This document shows positions 8,637 to 16,555 of a stretch of 64,000 nucleotides of DNA, in pieces (position 1 is the stretch's first letter; each line of letters opens with the position of its first letter). Position numbers and translations under genes: made by a program. Origin of the DNA: Salinarimonas ramus (lineage in GTDB: Bacteria; Pseudomonadota; Alphaproteobacteria; Rhizobiales; Beijerinckiaceae); assembly GCF_014645695.1 (NCBI RefSeq), contig NZ_BMMF01000014.1, positions 62,001-126,000 of the forward strand, given 5' to 3'. The notes below the pieces were generated by a model. The model worked only from the letters and a program-made list of their open reading frames with translations. It made no database searches and was not told the origin of the DNA.

Positions 8637-9341
8637 TCAGGTCGGCTCCGGCAGGAACTTCTCCTGCGCGGCGGCGATCGAGCCCGGCTCGCGCGCGCCC
8701 GCCGGCGTGTAGGCGTCGGGCTGGGGCTCGCCGAAGCGGGTGAGGATCGGCACCACGCCCGCCCACAGGTTCGAGGCGAGGTCCTCGTCGTCGTCGATCG
8801 GCGGACCGGTGCGCACCTTCATGGTGATTTCCTCGACGTCGAGGGCGACGACGCCCGTCGCCTTGCGCTCCTGCGCCGTCATGGCGCGGATCTCGCCCGT
8901 GCGGCCGGGCAGCAGATGGTCGGTGACGAGATCGAGCGCGCGGTCCATCTCCGCGCCCTCCACGGCGCGACCCGTGCCGTGCACGACGACGCCGCGATAG
9001 TTCATCGAATGGTGGAAGGCCGAGCGGGCGACGACGATCCCGTCCATGTGCGTGACGGTGAGGCACAGCTTCGCCGCGCGCCCCAGCACCACGAGCCGCG
9101 TCTTCGAGGCGCCGTGGAGGTAGAGCGTGTCGCCGTCGCGCGCGTAGATCATCGGGATGACCATCGGCCGGTCCTCGTGGACGAAGCCGACATGGCCGTA
9201 GAGGCTGCGGTCGAGGAGATCGTAGGCCGCCGCGCGCTCGGGCACCGCGCGCTTGGCGTTGCGGATGCGCGCGAAGGCGGGCTTGCGCTCGGAGGTCCGC
9301 GTGGAGGCGGGGGGAGAGGGCTGGCTCGGGATCTGGTCCAT
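8637..9341 (-). CDS. pyridoxamine 5'-phosphate oxidase family (FMN-binding) protein
   Basis: A 234-residue soluble protein with the split-barrel flavin-binding pattern: YGHVGFVHEDRPMVIPMIYARDG near the N-terminus, then LYLHG, LTVTHMDGIVVARSAFHHSMNYRGVVV. This arrangement is seen in the PNPOx-like group often annotated as flavin-nucleotide-binding. Start chosen at the ATG ending at 9341, with a GAAAGAT element just upstream; a longer frame extends upstream but reads like non-coding sequence. It is transcribed away from a MocR-type regulator 80 bases upstream, a common pairing in which the regulator controls the oxidase-like gene in response to pyridoxal phosphate. The exact substrate is unknown. 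Confidence 0.85.
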   Translation of the reverse strand: MDQIPSQPSPPASTRTSERKPAFARIRNAKRAVPERAAAYDLLDRSLYGHVGFVHEDRPMVIPMIYARDGDTLYLHGASKTRLVVLGRAAKLCLTVTHMDGIVVARSAFHHSMNYRGVVVHGTGRAVEGAEMDRALDLVTDHLLPGRTGEIRAMTAQERKATGVVALDVEEITMKVRTGPPIDDDEDLASNLWAGVVPILTRFGEPQPDAYTPAGAREPGSIAAAQEKFLPEPT

Positions 9342-9421
9342 GATGCGGATCTTTCGCGGATGACGCCGGCACCTATCGCTGCCACACTGGTTCCCGTGAA
9401 GCTCCAATTCGGACGAATTTC

Positions 9422-10876
9422 ATGGAACCAGCGGCCCTGCGCAGCCTCGTCGACGCCGCGGCGGCGACGTCCGAGCCCGGCACGATCGTGGCGCGGATCT
9501 TCGTCGCCCTGCGCGACGCGATCCGCGCGGGACGCCTCGCCCCCGGTGCGGACCTCGTCTCCAGCCGCCGCGCGGCGACGGCGCTCGGCGTCTCGCGCAA
9601 TTCCGTGAACGCCGCCTACGAGCTGCTGAGGGCGGAGGGCCTCGTGACCATCGCGCAGGGGCGCACGCCCGTCGTCGCGGCGATCGGACCGTTGCCGGCG
9701 CAGGTCGCCGCGCCGGCGGACGCGATCGCGCTCTCGCGGCGCGGCGAGATTCTGTGCGCGGACCGCCGGGCCGACCTCTACAGCCGCGCGAGCGGCGCCT
9801 TCCGGCCGGGCGCCCCGGACGAGCCGCTCTTCCCGCGGGAAATCTGGGCACGCGCGCTGCGGCGCGCGGCGACGACGCGGCTCGGCACGGCCTCCGAATA
9901 CGGGGACTATGCCGGGCTCCCGCGCCTGCGGCGTGCGCTCGCCGAGCATCTGCGCCGGGAGCGCGGGCTCGTCGCCTCGCCCGGGAGCGTCGTGATCACC
10001 ACCGGCGCGCAGTCCTCCCTCGCGCTTCTCGCGGGCGCGCTCTCGGATGCCGGCGATCGGGCGCTGATCGAGGATCCCGGCTATCTCGGCGCGCGCGCCG
10101 CCTTCGAGAATGCCGGCCTCGCGCTTCTGCCGCTCCCCGTGGACGAAGCCGGCGCCGACATCGAGGGGGCGCCGGCGGAGCGAGCGAACGCGCGCCTCGT
10201 CTACGTGACGCCGTCGAACCAGTATCCGCTGGGCATCCGCATGGCCCTGCCGCGCCGGCTGCGGCTGATCGCGTGGGCGCGGGCAGCGGGCGGCGTCGTG
10301 ATCGAGGACGATTACGACGGGGAGTTCCACTGGCACGGGCAGGAGACGGGCGCCATGCAGCCGCTGGCGCCCGACGTCGTCGTCTATGTGGGATCGGCGG
10401 CGAAGAGCCTGATGCCGGCGCTGCGCATCGGTTGGATCGTCGCGCCCGAGCCGCTCGCCGCGCGCCTCGCGAGCGCGGTGCGCAACGCCGGCGCCGCCGC
10501 CAACGTCCACGCCCAGCTCGCCTTGGCGAGCCTGATCGAGGAGGGGACGTGGAAGCTCCACCTGCGCCGAGTCGCCCGCGCCTACGAGGCCCGCGCGCGC
10601 ATCCTCACGGACGCGATCCGATCACGGCTGGGCGAGCGCGTGCGCGTCGGTCTGCCGAACGGCGGGCTCCAGCTCGCGGTGCGCCTGCGCGACCGTGCCG
10701 CGGAAGACGCGGCCCTGCACGCAGCGGGGGAGGGCGGCTTCTCGGTGGCGCGGCTGTCGGGCTACGCGCTGGGCGCGAGCCCCGTCACCGGTCTCCTCGT
10801 CAGCTTCGCCGACGCCGACGAAACCCGCGCCGCAGCCTTCGCCGCGCGGCTGGAGGGGGCGGTCGGTCAGAACTAG
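9422..10876 (+). CDS. MocR-type (GntR/aminotransferase) PLP-dependent transcriptional regulator
   Basis: A 484-residue protein. Residues about 20-90 form a GntR winged helix-turn-helix (IRAGRLAPGADLVSSRRAATALGVSRNSVNAAYELL). The remainder is a type I aminotransferase domain with EDDYDGEFH and the PLP-lysine segment GSAAKSLMPALRIGWI. In this family the aminotransferase domain senses PLP or a PLP adduct and alters promoter binding. It is divergent from the PNPOx-family gene, so the 80-base interval between them should hold its operator. The first residue is at 9422, right after the divergent promoter region. It may act as a PdxR-like regulator, but no pdxS/pdxT is present. Confidence 0.9.
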   Translation: MEPAALRSLVDAAAATSEPGTIVARIFVALRDAIRAGRLAPGADLVSSRRAATALGVSRNSVNAAYELLRAEGLVTIAQGRTPVVAAIGPLPAQVAAPADAIALSRRGEILCADRRADLYSRASGAFRPGAPDEPLFPREIWARALRRAATTRLGTASEYGDYAGLPRLRRALAEHLRRERGLVASPGSVVITTGAQSSLALLAGALSDAGDRALIEDPGYLGARAAFENAGLALLPLPVDEAGADIEGAPAERANARLVYVTPSNQYPLGIRMALPRRLRLIAWARAAGGVVIEDDYDGEFHWHGQETGAMQPLAPDVVVYVGSAAKSLMPALRIGWIVAPEPLAARLASAVRNAGAAANVHAQLALASLIEEGTWKLHLRRVARAYEARARILTDAIRSRLGERVRVGLPNGGLQLAVRLRDRAAEDAALHAAGEGGFSVARLSGYALGASPVTGLLVSFADADETRAAAFAARLEGAVGQN

Positions 10877-10896
10877 GTGCAGCAGCGCGGCGTCGC

Positions 10897-11256
10897 TCAG
10901 ACCGGCTCCCGGGCGAGCGCACGCTCGACGGCGTCCGGCTCCGCATCGATCACCCTGAGATAGGCGATCAGGGCGGAATCCGGCGTGTAGCGGCCCTGCT
11001 CCAGGTCCCGTAGCCGCGCGAGCCCGATCCCGAAGCGCTCGGCAAACTGGGGCTGGCTCAAGCCGAGCCGCCGACGGGCGCGACGGGCGATGGCGGTCGC
11101 CTCCAGGCGATCGAGCATCGGCCCCTCGAGCGGCGGATTGTCCGGGTCGCTGGCCGCCGCCGCCTCGATCTCCGCATCCGACATCACGCGACGCGTCGGC
11201 GCCGCACGGCTCGCGGCGGCGCGGATTTCCTCAGCGCTCCTTCGTACGATGGCCAT
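10897..11256 (-). CDS. HTH (XRE-type) antitoxin partner of BrnT, module 1
   Basis: A 119-residue protein. The C-terminal half is an XRE/Cro-like helix-turn-helix (RRRLGLSQPQFAERFGIG then LRDLEQGRYTPD). The N-terminal half is charged and helical and presumably contacts the toxin. Its start at the ATG ending at 11256 overlaps the 3' end of the toxin gene by 26 bases, so the two are translationally coupled. It is clearly paralogous to the protein encoded at 38661-39035 (same MAIVR..EEIRAAA opening and same domain layout). Role inferred: neutralise the BrnT-like toxin and repress the operon. Confidence 0.82.
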   Translation of the reverse strand: MAIVRRSAEEIRAAASRAAPTRRVMSDAEIEAAAASDPDNPPLEGPMLDRLEATAIARRARRRLGLSQPQFAERFGIGLARLRDLEQGRYTPDSALIAYLRVIDAEPDAVERALAREPV

Positions 11257-11524
11257 GCCGACGTCGCTCCATCCTGCTCGCCCGGCGTGCCGAGATGATC
11301 CGGCACGTCTCTCCACGCATCGTATAGACCACCGCATGCAAGACGTCTTCGATATAGGCGAAACAGATGCGCCGTTGCTCGCCATAGGCATGTCGATCAT
11401 CGACGACATCGGAGTACTCCTCGCTCAGCAGCACCAAGGAGGCCGTCTCGAACGAGACGCCGTGCTTCGCCTCGTTGCGCTCGGCCTTCGCCTCGTCCCA
11501 CTCGAAGAAGCGTGGTCGATCCAT
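11231..11524 (-). CDS. brnT: BrnT family toxin, module 1
   Basis: A 97-residue protein with the BrnT signature: FEWDEAKAERNEAKHGVSFE at the N-terminus, a central acidic strand segment (YSDVVDDRHAYGEQR) and a C-terminal MRGETCRIISARRASRMERR. BrnT toxins have a RelE-like fold and cut RNA, inhibiting translation. The start ATG (ending at 11524) gives the standard N-terminus and has almost no leader. The order toxin then antitoxin with a short overlap is as in brnTA operons, though here the antitoxin is an XRE-type protein. A paralogous toxin lies at 39019-39327. Confidence 0.88.
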   Translation of the reverse strand: MDRPRFFEWDEAKAERNEAKHGVSFETASLVLLSEEYSDVVDDRHAYGEQRRICFAYIEDVLHAVVYTMRGETCRIISARRASRMERRRHGHRTKER

Positions 11525-11530
11525 AGAGTG

Positions 11531-11553
11531 CGGGATACCCGGATGCGTGTCAA
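11531..11553 (-). promoter_or_regulatory. putative promoter and operator of BrnT module 1
   Basis: On the minus strand a TTGACA (-35-like, plus-strand 11548-11553) lies 24 bases upstream of the toxin ATG. Between them is a short inverted repeat CGGGTATCCCG (plus-strand 11531-11541). I cannot see a good -10 box. Position matches the palindromic operator seen in module 2, so autoregulation is plausible. Confidence 0.4.
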
Positions 11554-11577
11554 CGGTCGATTCGCGACCGGAGGATG

Positions 11578-14500
11578 CTACCCGATCCCCGCACCCCCCG
11601 CCACCCGCGTCAGCGCGCGGGAGAGCTCCTCCTGGCCGAAGGGCTTGGAGAGGCGCGCGTCCACGCTCGCGTCCGTCCCCTCGGGCAGCTCCGCGTAGCC
11701 GGTGGCGAGGACGAGCGGGAGGTCGGGGCGGCGGGCGCGGACGGCCTGGGCGAGCTGCAGGCCCGTCATGCCTGGCATGGCCTGATCGGTGATAACGACG
11801 TCGACGGCGAGGCCGCCGTCGATGAGCGCGAGAGCATCGGCCGCCGAGCCAGCCTCGATGGGCACGTGGCCGAGATCCTCCACCATCGTCGCCGCACCCA
11901 TGAGGACGAGGGCGTCGTCGTCGACGACCAGGACGCGAAGCCGCCGGCTCCGCGTCGGCCCGGACGCGGTCGCGATCGCCGGTGCCGGCGGGAGCGCCTC
12001 GGCGAGGGCGGCTTCGGCGACGGGGAGCAGGATCTCCGCATTCGTGCCCTCGCCGGGCGTGCTCCTGAGGGTGAGGCGTCCGTTCGACTGCTCGGCGAGG
12101 CCGTAGACCATGGCGAGGCCGAGCCCCGTGCCCTTGCCCACGCCCTTCGTCGTGAAGAACGGCTCCACCGCCCGCGCCAGCGTCTCGGCGTCCATGCCCG
12201 AGCCGGTGTCGGACAGGCACACCCGCACGAAGCGGCCCTCCGGCCGGTCGTCGTTCCCGCCCTCCACGGCATCGACGCCGACGGTCAGGACGCCGCCGTC
12301 GGGCATGGCGTCGCGGGCGTTGACGGCGAGGTTCACCAGCGCGAGCTCGAGCTGGTTGGGATCGACCAGAGCCGGCGGCGTGCCCTTCGCAAAGTGTGTG
12401 CGAATGGCGATCTGCGGGCCGATGGAGCGGCGCAGGAGATCGGTCATCCCGGTGACGAGCGCCGGCACGTCGACGGCGGAGGGGGCGAGCGACTGGCGGC
12501 GCGCGAAGGCGAGCATGCGCTGGGTCAAGGAGACGCCGCGCTCGGCGCCCTGGACGGCGTTGGCGAGGAGCCGCTCCGCCCGCGCGTCCTCGGGGATGCG
12601 CTTGCGCAGGAGGGAGAGCGAGGAGAGGACGGCCATCAGGAGGTTGTTGAAGTCGTGCGCGATGCCGCCGGTGAGCTGGCCCAGGCTCTCGAGCTTCTGC
12701 AGCTGCACGAGCTTCGCCGCGCCCTCCGCGACCCGCGCCTCGAGGTCGGCGTTCAGGCGCTCCAGCGCGGCGCGGGCCTCGCGGCGCTCCGTGATGTCGT
12801 AGTTCACGCCGATCATGCGAACCGCGCGCCCAGTCCCGTCCCGGACGACCTCGCCGCGCCCGGCGAGCCAGCGCACGCCGCCGTCGGGGCGCACGATGCG
12901 GAACTCGATGTCCAGCTGCGCTTCGCCGGCGAGCGCGGCGCGGACCGCCTCCGCCACGCCGGCCCTGTCGTCCGGATGCGTCTGCTGCACGAAAGCGTCG
13001 TAGCTCGGCGAGCGGCTGTTCTCGGGAAGGCCCAGCAGCGGGCGCATGGGGCCCGTCCAGGTGATGTCGCCGGTGGCGACGCTCCATTCCCAGGTGGCGA
13101 TCCCGCCCGCCTCCTGGGCGAGGCGCAGGCGTTCCTCGCTCGCGAGGAGCGCCTCCTCGGCGCGCTTGCGCTCGGAGACGTCCTCGAAGGTCGAGACGGA
13201 GAGGACGATGCGCCCGGTCTCGTCCCGGATCGGCGCGGCGGAGACCTCGAGATCCGTGAGCGTGCCGTCGCCGCGGCGATAGGCCATGGGCTCGCGATCG
13301 ACGGTGACGCCGCGCAGGAGCGCGCGGGCGATGGGGTAGTGCGAGGGATCGTAGGGCGTGCCGTCCTCGTGCAGCGCGCCGTGGGCGGCATGGCCGCCAT
13401 GCTTGTCCCAGGGGATCAGCGGGTGGCCCAGGATCGCCACTGCGCGGCTGTTGTGGAAGAGCAGCCTGCCCGAGGGCGCCTGCGCGACGGCGACGCCGGT
13501 CGTCATCTGCTCGAGCACGGCGCGCAGCCGCCACTCGTTCTCTTCCAGCGCCGCCGCCGCGCGCCGCTCCGCCGTCACGTCGCGGAAGAAGACGGTGAGG
13601 CCCTCGTTCGTCGGGAAGGCGTTGGCCTCGAACCAGGTCTCCAGCGGCTCGAAATAGGCGTCCGCGCGCGCCGGGCTGCCGGTGCACATGGCGCGGGTAT
13701 AGGCGTCGAAGAAGGGCGTGCCGATGGCGGAGGGGAAGCTCTCCCAGATGTTGGCGCCCACGAGGTCGCGCCCGCCGGCGATCTGAGCCATCGCGCGCGG
13801 GTTGAGGTAGGTGAAGCGCCAGCTGCGATCGAGCAGGAAGACGCTGTCCGTCGTGCTCTCCAGGACGTCGGCGAGGCGTGCCTGCGAGCGCAGGAGCGCT
13901 TCCTTGCCGCGCCGCTCGTCGGCCGCCGCCGCGAGGACGAGAGTGACGAGCGCGGTGGCGGAGGCGAAGTTCTGCGCGAGCACGACGCGGGCCTCCGCCG
14001 TCTGCGCGAAGAGGTCGAAGGGCCCGCGCCCCAGCGTCGCGCCGAGCGTCGCCGCTCCCGCCGCGACGAGGAGCGCCGCCGACGCGCCGCGGACCTGAAA
14101 GGCCAGAGCCGCCCAGATCAGCGGCGGATAGACGAGCCAGGTGCCGAGCTCGCGCGCGGGCTCGCGCAGGAAGAGATGGACGCTCAGCCCCAGCGTGACC
14201 GCGAGAATGGCCGCGAGGTGCACGGCCTCGAAGGGCGTCGTCGCGCGCGCGCGCTCGTCGCTCCAGGAGAGGATCAGCGGGGCGATGGTGATGGTGCCGA
14301 CGAACGCGCCGAGGAACCAGTTGGCGGCCGTCTCGAGAACGATCTCGGAGGGCAGCGCGATGGATATCCGCAGCGCCAGCGTGCCGATCACCGCCGAGAT
14401 CGCGGCGCCGGCCGCGGCCGCGAGCGCCAGCGCGATCACGTCGCGCATGGCGGGGAGGCGCGGGTCGAGGCCGAGCCAGCGCCGCAGCGCCAGAGCGGGC

Positions 14501-14778
14501 ACGGCCGCAGCGGCGGCGTTGCCGAGCGCGATCAGGAGCTCGACGGCGAAGGCGTGCTCCGAGCCGACGGTCAGCCCGGCGGCGAGACGCGCGACGGCGA
14601 TCGCCGGCCACAGCCGCACACCCAGCAGCAGAAGGCCCGCCAGGCCGATTCCCGCCGCCGGCCAGACGCTCGAGCCCGCCCCGCCCACGGCCGCCCATTG
14701 CAGGCCGACGAGGGCGGCGATCCAGTAGGCGAGCCCGAGGCCCGCGGCTCGCCCGAGAGCGCGCGTCGTGCGTATCAC
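11578..14778 (-). CDS. MASE1-PAS hybrid sensor histidine kinase with receiver domain
   Basis: A protein of about 1066 residues. The first 285 residues hold eight or so hydrophobic helices typical of the MASE1 sensor. Then come three PAS/PAC-type modules (roughly 300-410, 420-555, 560-690; the third includes WEWSVATGDITW and DITERREA), a HisKA motif GGIAHDFNNLL with the phosphorylated His near residue 708, a HATPase domain (NLAVNARDAMPDGG, SDTGSGMD, GTGLGLAMVYG) and a C-terminal receiver (VLVVDDDALV, VITDQAMPG with the Asp near 998, LSKPF). Start taken as GTG ending at 14778, with GGATGGA upstream, because a longer frame would overlap the upstream gene. Stimulus unknown; no dedicated response regulator is adjacent. 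Confidence 0.88.
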   Translation of the reverse strand: MIRTTRALGRAAGLGLAYWIAALVGLQWAAVGGAGSSVWPAAGIGLAGLLLLGVRLWPAIAVARLAAGLTVGSEHAFAVELLIALGNAAAAAVPALALRRWLGLDPRLPAMRDVIALALAAAAGAAISAVIGTLALRISIALPSEIVLETAANWFLGAFVGTITIAPLILSWSDERARATTPFEAVHLAAILAVTLGLSVHLFLREPARELGTWLVYPPLIWAALAFQVRGASAALLVAAGAATLGATLGRGPFDLFAQTAEARVVLAQNFASATALVTLVLAAAADERRGKEALLRSQARLADVLESTTDSVFLLDRSWRFTYLNPRAMAQIAGGRDLVGANIWESFPSAIGTPFFDAYTRAMCTGSPARADAYFEPLETWFEANAFPTNEGLTVFFRDVTAERRAAAALEENEWRLRAVLEQMTTGVAVAQAPSGRLLFHNSRAVAILGHPLIPWDKHGGHAAHGALHEDGTPYDPSHYPIARALLRGVTVDREPMAYRRGDGTLTDLEVSAAPIRDETGRIVLSVSTFEDVSERKRAEEALLASEERLRLAQEAGGIATWEWSVATGDITWTGPMRPLLGLPENSRSPSYDAFVQQTHPDDRAGVAEAVRAALAGEAQLDIEFRIVRPDGGVRWLAGRGEVVRDGTGRAVRMIGVNYDITERREARAALERLNADLEARVAEGAAKLVQLQKLESLGQLTGGIAHDFNNLLMAVLSSLSLLRKRIPEDARAERLLANAVQGAERGVSLTQRMLAFARRQSLAPSAVDVPALVTGMTDLLRRSIGPQIAIRTHFAKGTPPALVDPNQLELALVNLAVNARDAMPDGGVLTVGVDAVEGGNDDRPEGRFVRVCLSDTGSGMDAETLARAVEPFFTTKGVGKGTGLGLAMVYGLAEQSNGRLTLRSTPGEGTNAEILLPVAEAALAEALPPAPAIATASGPTRSRRLRVLVVDDDALVLMGAATMVEDLGHVPIEAGSAADALALIDGGLAVDVVITDQAMPGMTGLQLAQAVRARRPDLPLVLATGYAELPEGTDASVDARLSKPFGQEELSRALTRVAGGAGIG

Positions 14779-14857
14779 GAATCCATCCGTTCCGCGCTCG
14801 TCGCGCGCGTTGGTTCCCGGCCCGGCCGATCGGCGCCGTCGACGGGGCCGGCCGGTC

Positions 14858-16063
14858 TCAGCCGTCGAGATAACCCCGCTCGCGCAGGTGCCGTTCGAGC
14901 ACCTCGGGAAATGAAGCCGGTCGCTCGGCGCCGGGCGGGCAGGAGCCGTCCTCCGCACGCGGGGCGGCGCAGATCGTCAGCGGCCAGTCGCCGGAGCGAT
15001 CGTGGCTCGCCGCGATGCGCGAGCGCGCCTCCTCCCAGCGCCCGAGCCGGGCCATGGCCGCGGCCCATGCGGCGAGGAAGCCGTTCTCGCGCCACAGGCC
15101 GGGGCTCTCGCGCGCCGCGTCCTCCATCCAGGCGAGGTCCTGCTCGTAGGCGGAGCGGAAGCGCGGATCGCGCGCGAGATCGACGATCTTCTTGCCGCCG
15201 AAGCGCTCCAGCACCAGCGGCGCGAAGGAGCCGGCATAGGGTGCGTAGGCGTAGAGGAAGGACTGGTCGAGGCTCGCGAGCTCGTAGATGCCGTCGCCGT
15301 CGACGTCGCGCAGGTCGTAGCCGCGCTCGCCGTCGAGCGTCGCGCCCTCGATCAGCACCCAGTCGTCGCCGATACGATTGGCGACGCGCGTCACCGCGCA
15401 GCAATGCGCCCCGCCGGTGAAGGCGCTCGCCACGATCTGGCGGGCGTCGGGATCCTGCGGATCGAGGGGGGCGATGGAGAGCCACGCCGTGGCGGAGAAG
15501 GAGCCCGCCTCCTCGAAGGGGATCGCGAAGGCCTCCACGCCGTTCTCGTAGGCGGCGAGGCGGGGGTAGAGGAGATCGCCCTCGTCGCGCAGCGTCTCCA
15601 GCACGAGGGTCGCGCCGTCCGCGCCGAAGACGAGGGGCGTCGTGCCGTCGAAGCGCAGCGTCTCGAGCCGCGGGCGCTCGGACGACCAGAAGGGCGCCTC
15701 GAAGCGCGCGCCGTCGGCGAGGAAGAGGTCGTCGGGCAGGCCGGGCTCCGCGCGCAGCCGCGCCTGCTGGGCGCCGGCATCGTCCACGGCGAGCGGGCCC
15801 GCGACGATGGCGTGCCAGCCGTTGGCGGAGGTGAGAACGTGCGTCGCGTCGAAGCGCCAGCGGAAGTCGCGCGCGAGCGCGATCGCTTCGCCGGGGTCCT
15901 GCCGGCTCGCGAGAACGACCCACATCCGGCCGTCGGGGAGAGCGCTCTGCGCCGCCGCCGGCCCGATGGACGGAGGCATCGCCGCGAGCGCTGCCGCGAT
16001 GAAAAGGCCGCAGCCGATGAGGCACGCTCGCGCCGTTCGGCGCGCACCGTCACGCCAGAGCAT
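14858..16063 (-). CDS. secreted protein of unknown function with SPOR-like N-terminal part
   Basis: A 401-residue protein with a signal peptide (hydrophobic run CLIGCGLFIAAALAAM, then a cut site after residue about 39, AAAQS). Residues 45-92 read like a SPOR-type repeat (MWVVLASRQDPGEAIALARDF ... WHAIVAGPL, split here for length: MWVVLASRQDPGEAIALA and HAIVAGP). The middle part contains FTGGAHCCAVTRV and a calcium-loop-like DVDGDGIYEL. No catalytic motif is visible. Probably periplasmic. It is transcribed toward the hybrid kinase gene, 79 bases upstream of it, so the two may be co-transcribed. I do not recognise a named family. Confidence 0.7.
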   Translation of the reverse strand: MLWRDGARRTARACLIGCGLFIAAALAAMPPSIGPAAAQSALPDGRMWVVLASRQDPGEAIALARDFRWRFDATHVLTSANGWHAIVAGPLAVDDAGAQQARLRAEPGLPDDLFLADGARFEAPFWSSERPRLETLRFDGTTPLVFGADGATLVLETLRDEGDLLYPRLAAYENGVEAFAIPFEEAGSFSATAWLSIAPLDPQDPDARQIVASAFTGGAHCCAVTRVANRIGDDWVLIEGATLDGERGYDLRDVDGDGIYELASLDQSFLYAYAPYAGSFAPLVLERFGGKKIVDLARDPRFRSAYEQDLAWMEDAARESPGLWRENGFLAAWAAAMARLGRWEEARSRIAASHDRSGDWPLTICAAPRAEDGSCPPGAERPASFPEVLERHLRERGYLDG

Positions 16064-16161
16064 CTCGACCTCCCCGCGTCCCGCACACGTCCGCGCCCGC
16101 GGGGAACCATGCCCCGCGACATCACGGCAGGCAAGGCCGCCATAAGCCCTGCGCGCGTCGC

Positions 16162-16410
16162 TCAGAGCCCGTCGTCGCGCGCGCCGTGCCCGATGCGGGC
16201 TGCGTCCTCCAGGCAGGCGACGGCCGTCGCGAGGTCGCCGTGCGCCTCCGCGAGGAGCAGGTAGGCCTTCACGAGCATGCTCTCGCGGTGGTCTTCGGGA
16301 ATCGTATCGAGCCGGTCCGAGAGGTGCGGCATCAGCGCCTGTGCCGTGCCGCGGCCGCGCTCGCCCGAACCCGCCATCTCCTCGGTCTCCTCGAGGCGCC
16401 GTTCCGACAT
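16162..16410 (-). CDS. small hypothetical protein
   Basis: An 82-residue acidic protein, predicted almost entirely helical (HRESMLVKAYLLLAEAHGDL). A GGAGAAGAAG ribosome site precedes the ATG ending at 16410. The C-terminal half resembles a single TPR-like helix pair, but that is a guess. It sits 98 bases upstream of the secreted protein gene at 14858-16063 and could be in the same transcript. Function unknown. Confidence 0.6.
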   Translation of the reverse strand: MSERRLEETEEMAGSGERGRGTAQALMPHLSDRLDTIPEDHRESMLVKAYLLLAEAHGDLATAVACLEDAARIGHGARDDGL

Positions 16411-16555
16411 GGCGCTTCTTCTCCGTTCCCCAGCCTCACTGGCTACGCGATTCTGCTTAGCGGCCGGAGAGCCGCAGGACAACCCATGTTAAACGCGGGT
16501 TGTGCCGGGAGGGTTGCATGCTCGGCATGGCCGCGGCCGTGGAAGCCGAGCCGGC

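Noticed and set aside
11575-15420. 1281-codon plus-strand frame opposite the hybrid kinase
   Set aside because: Composition is that of an antisense frame of a GC-rich gene; the kinase on the minus strand has all its motifs.
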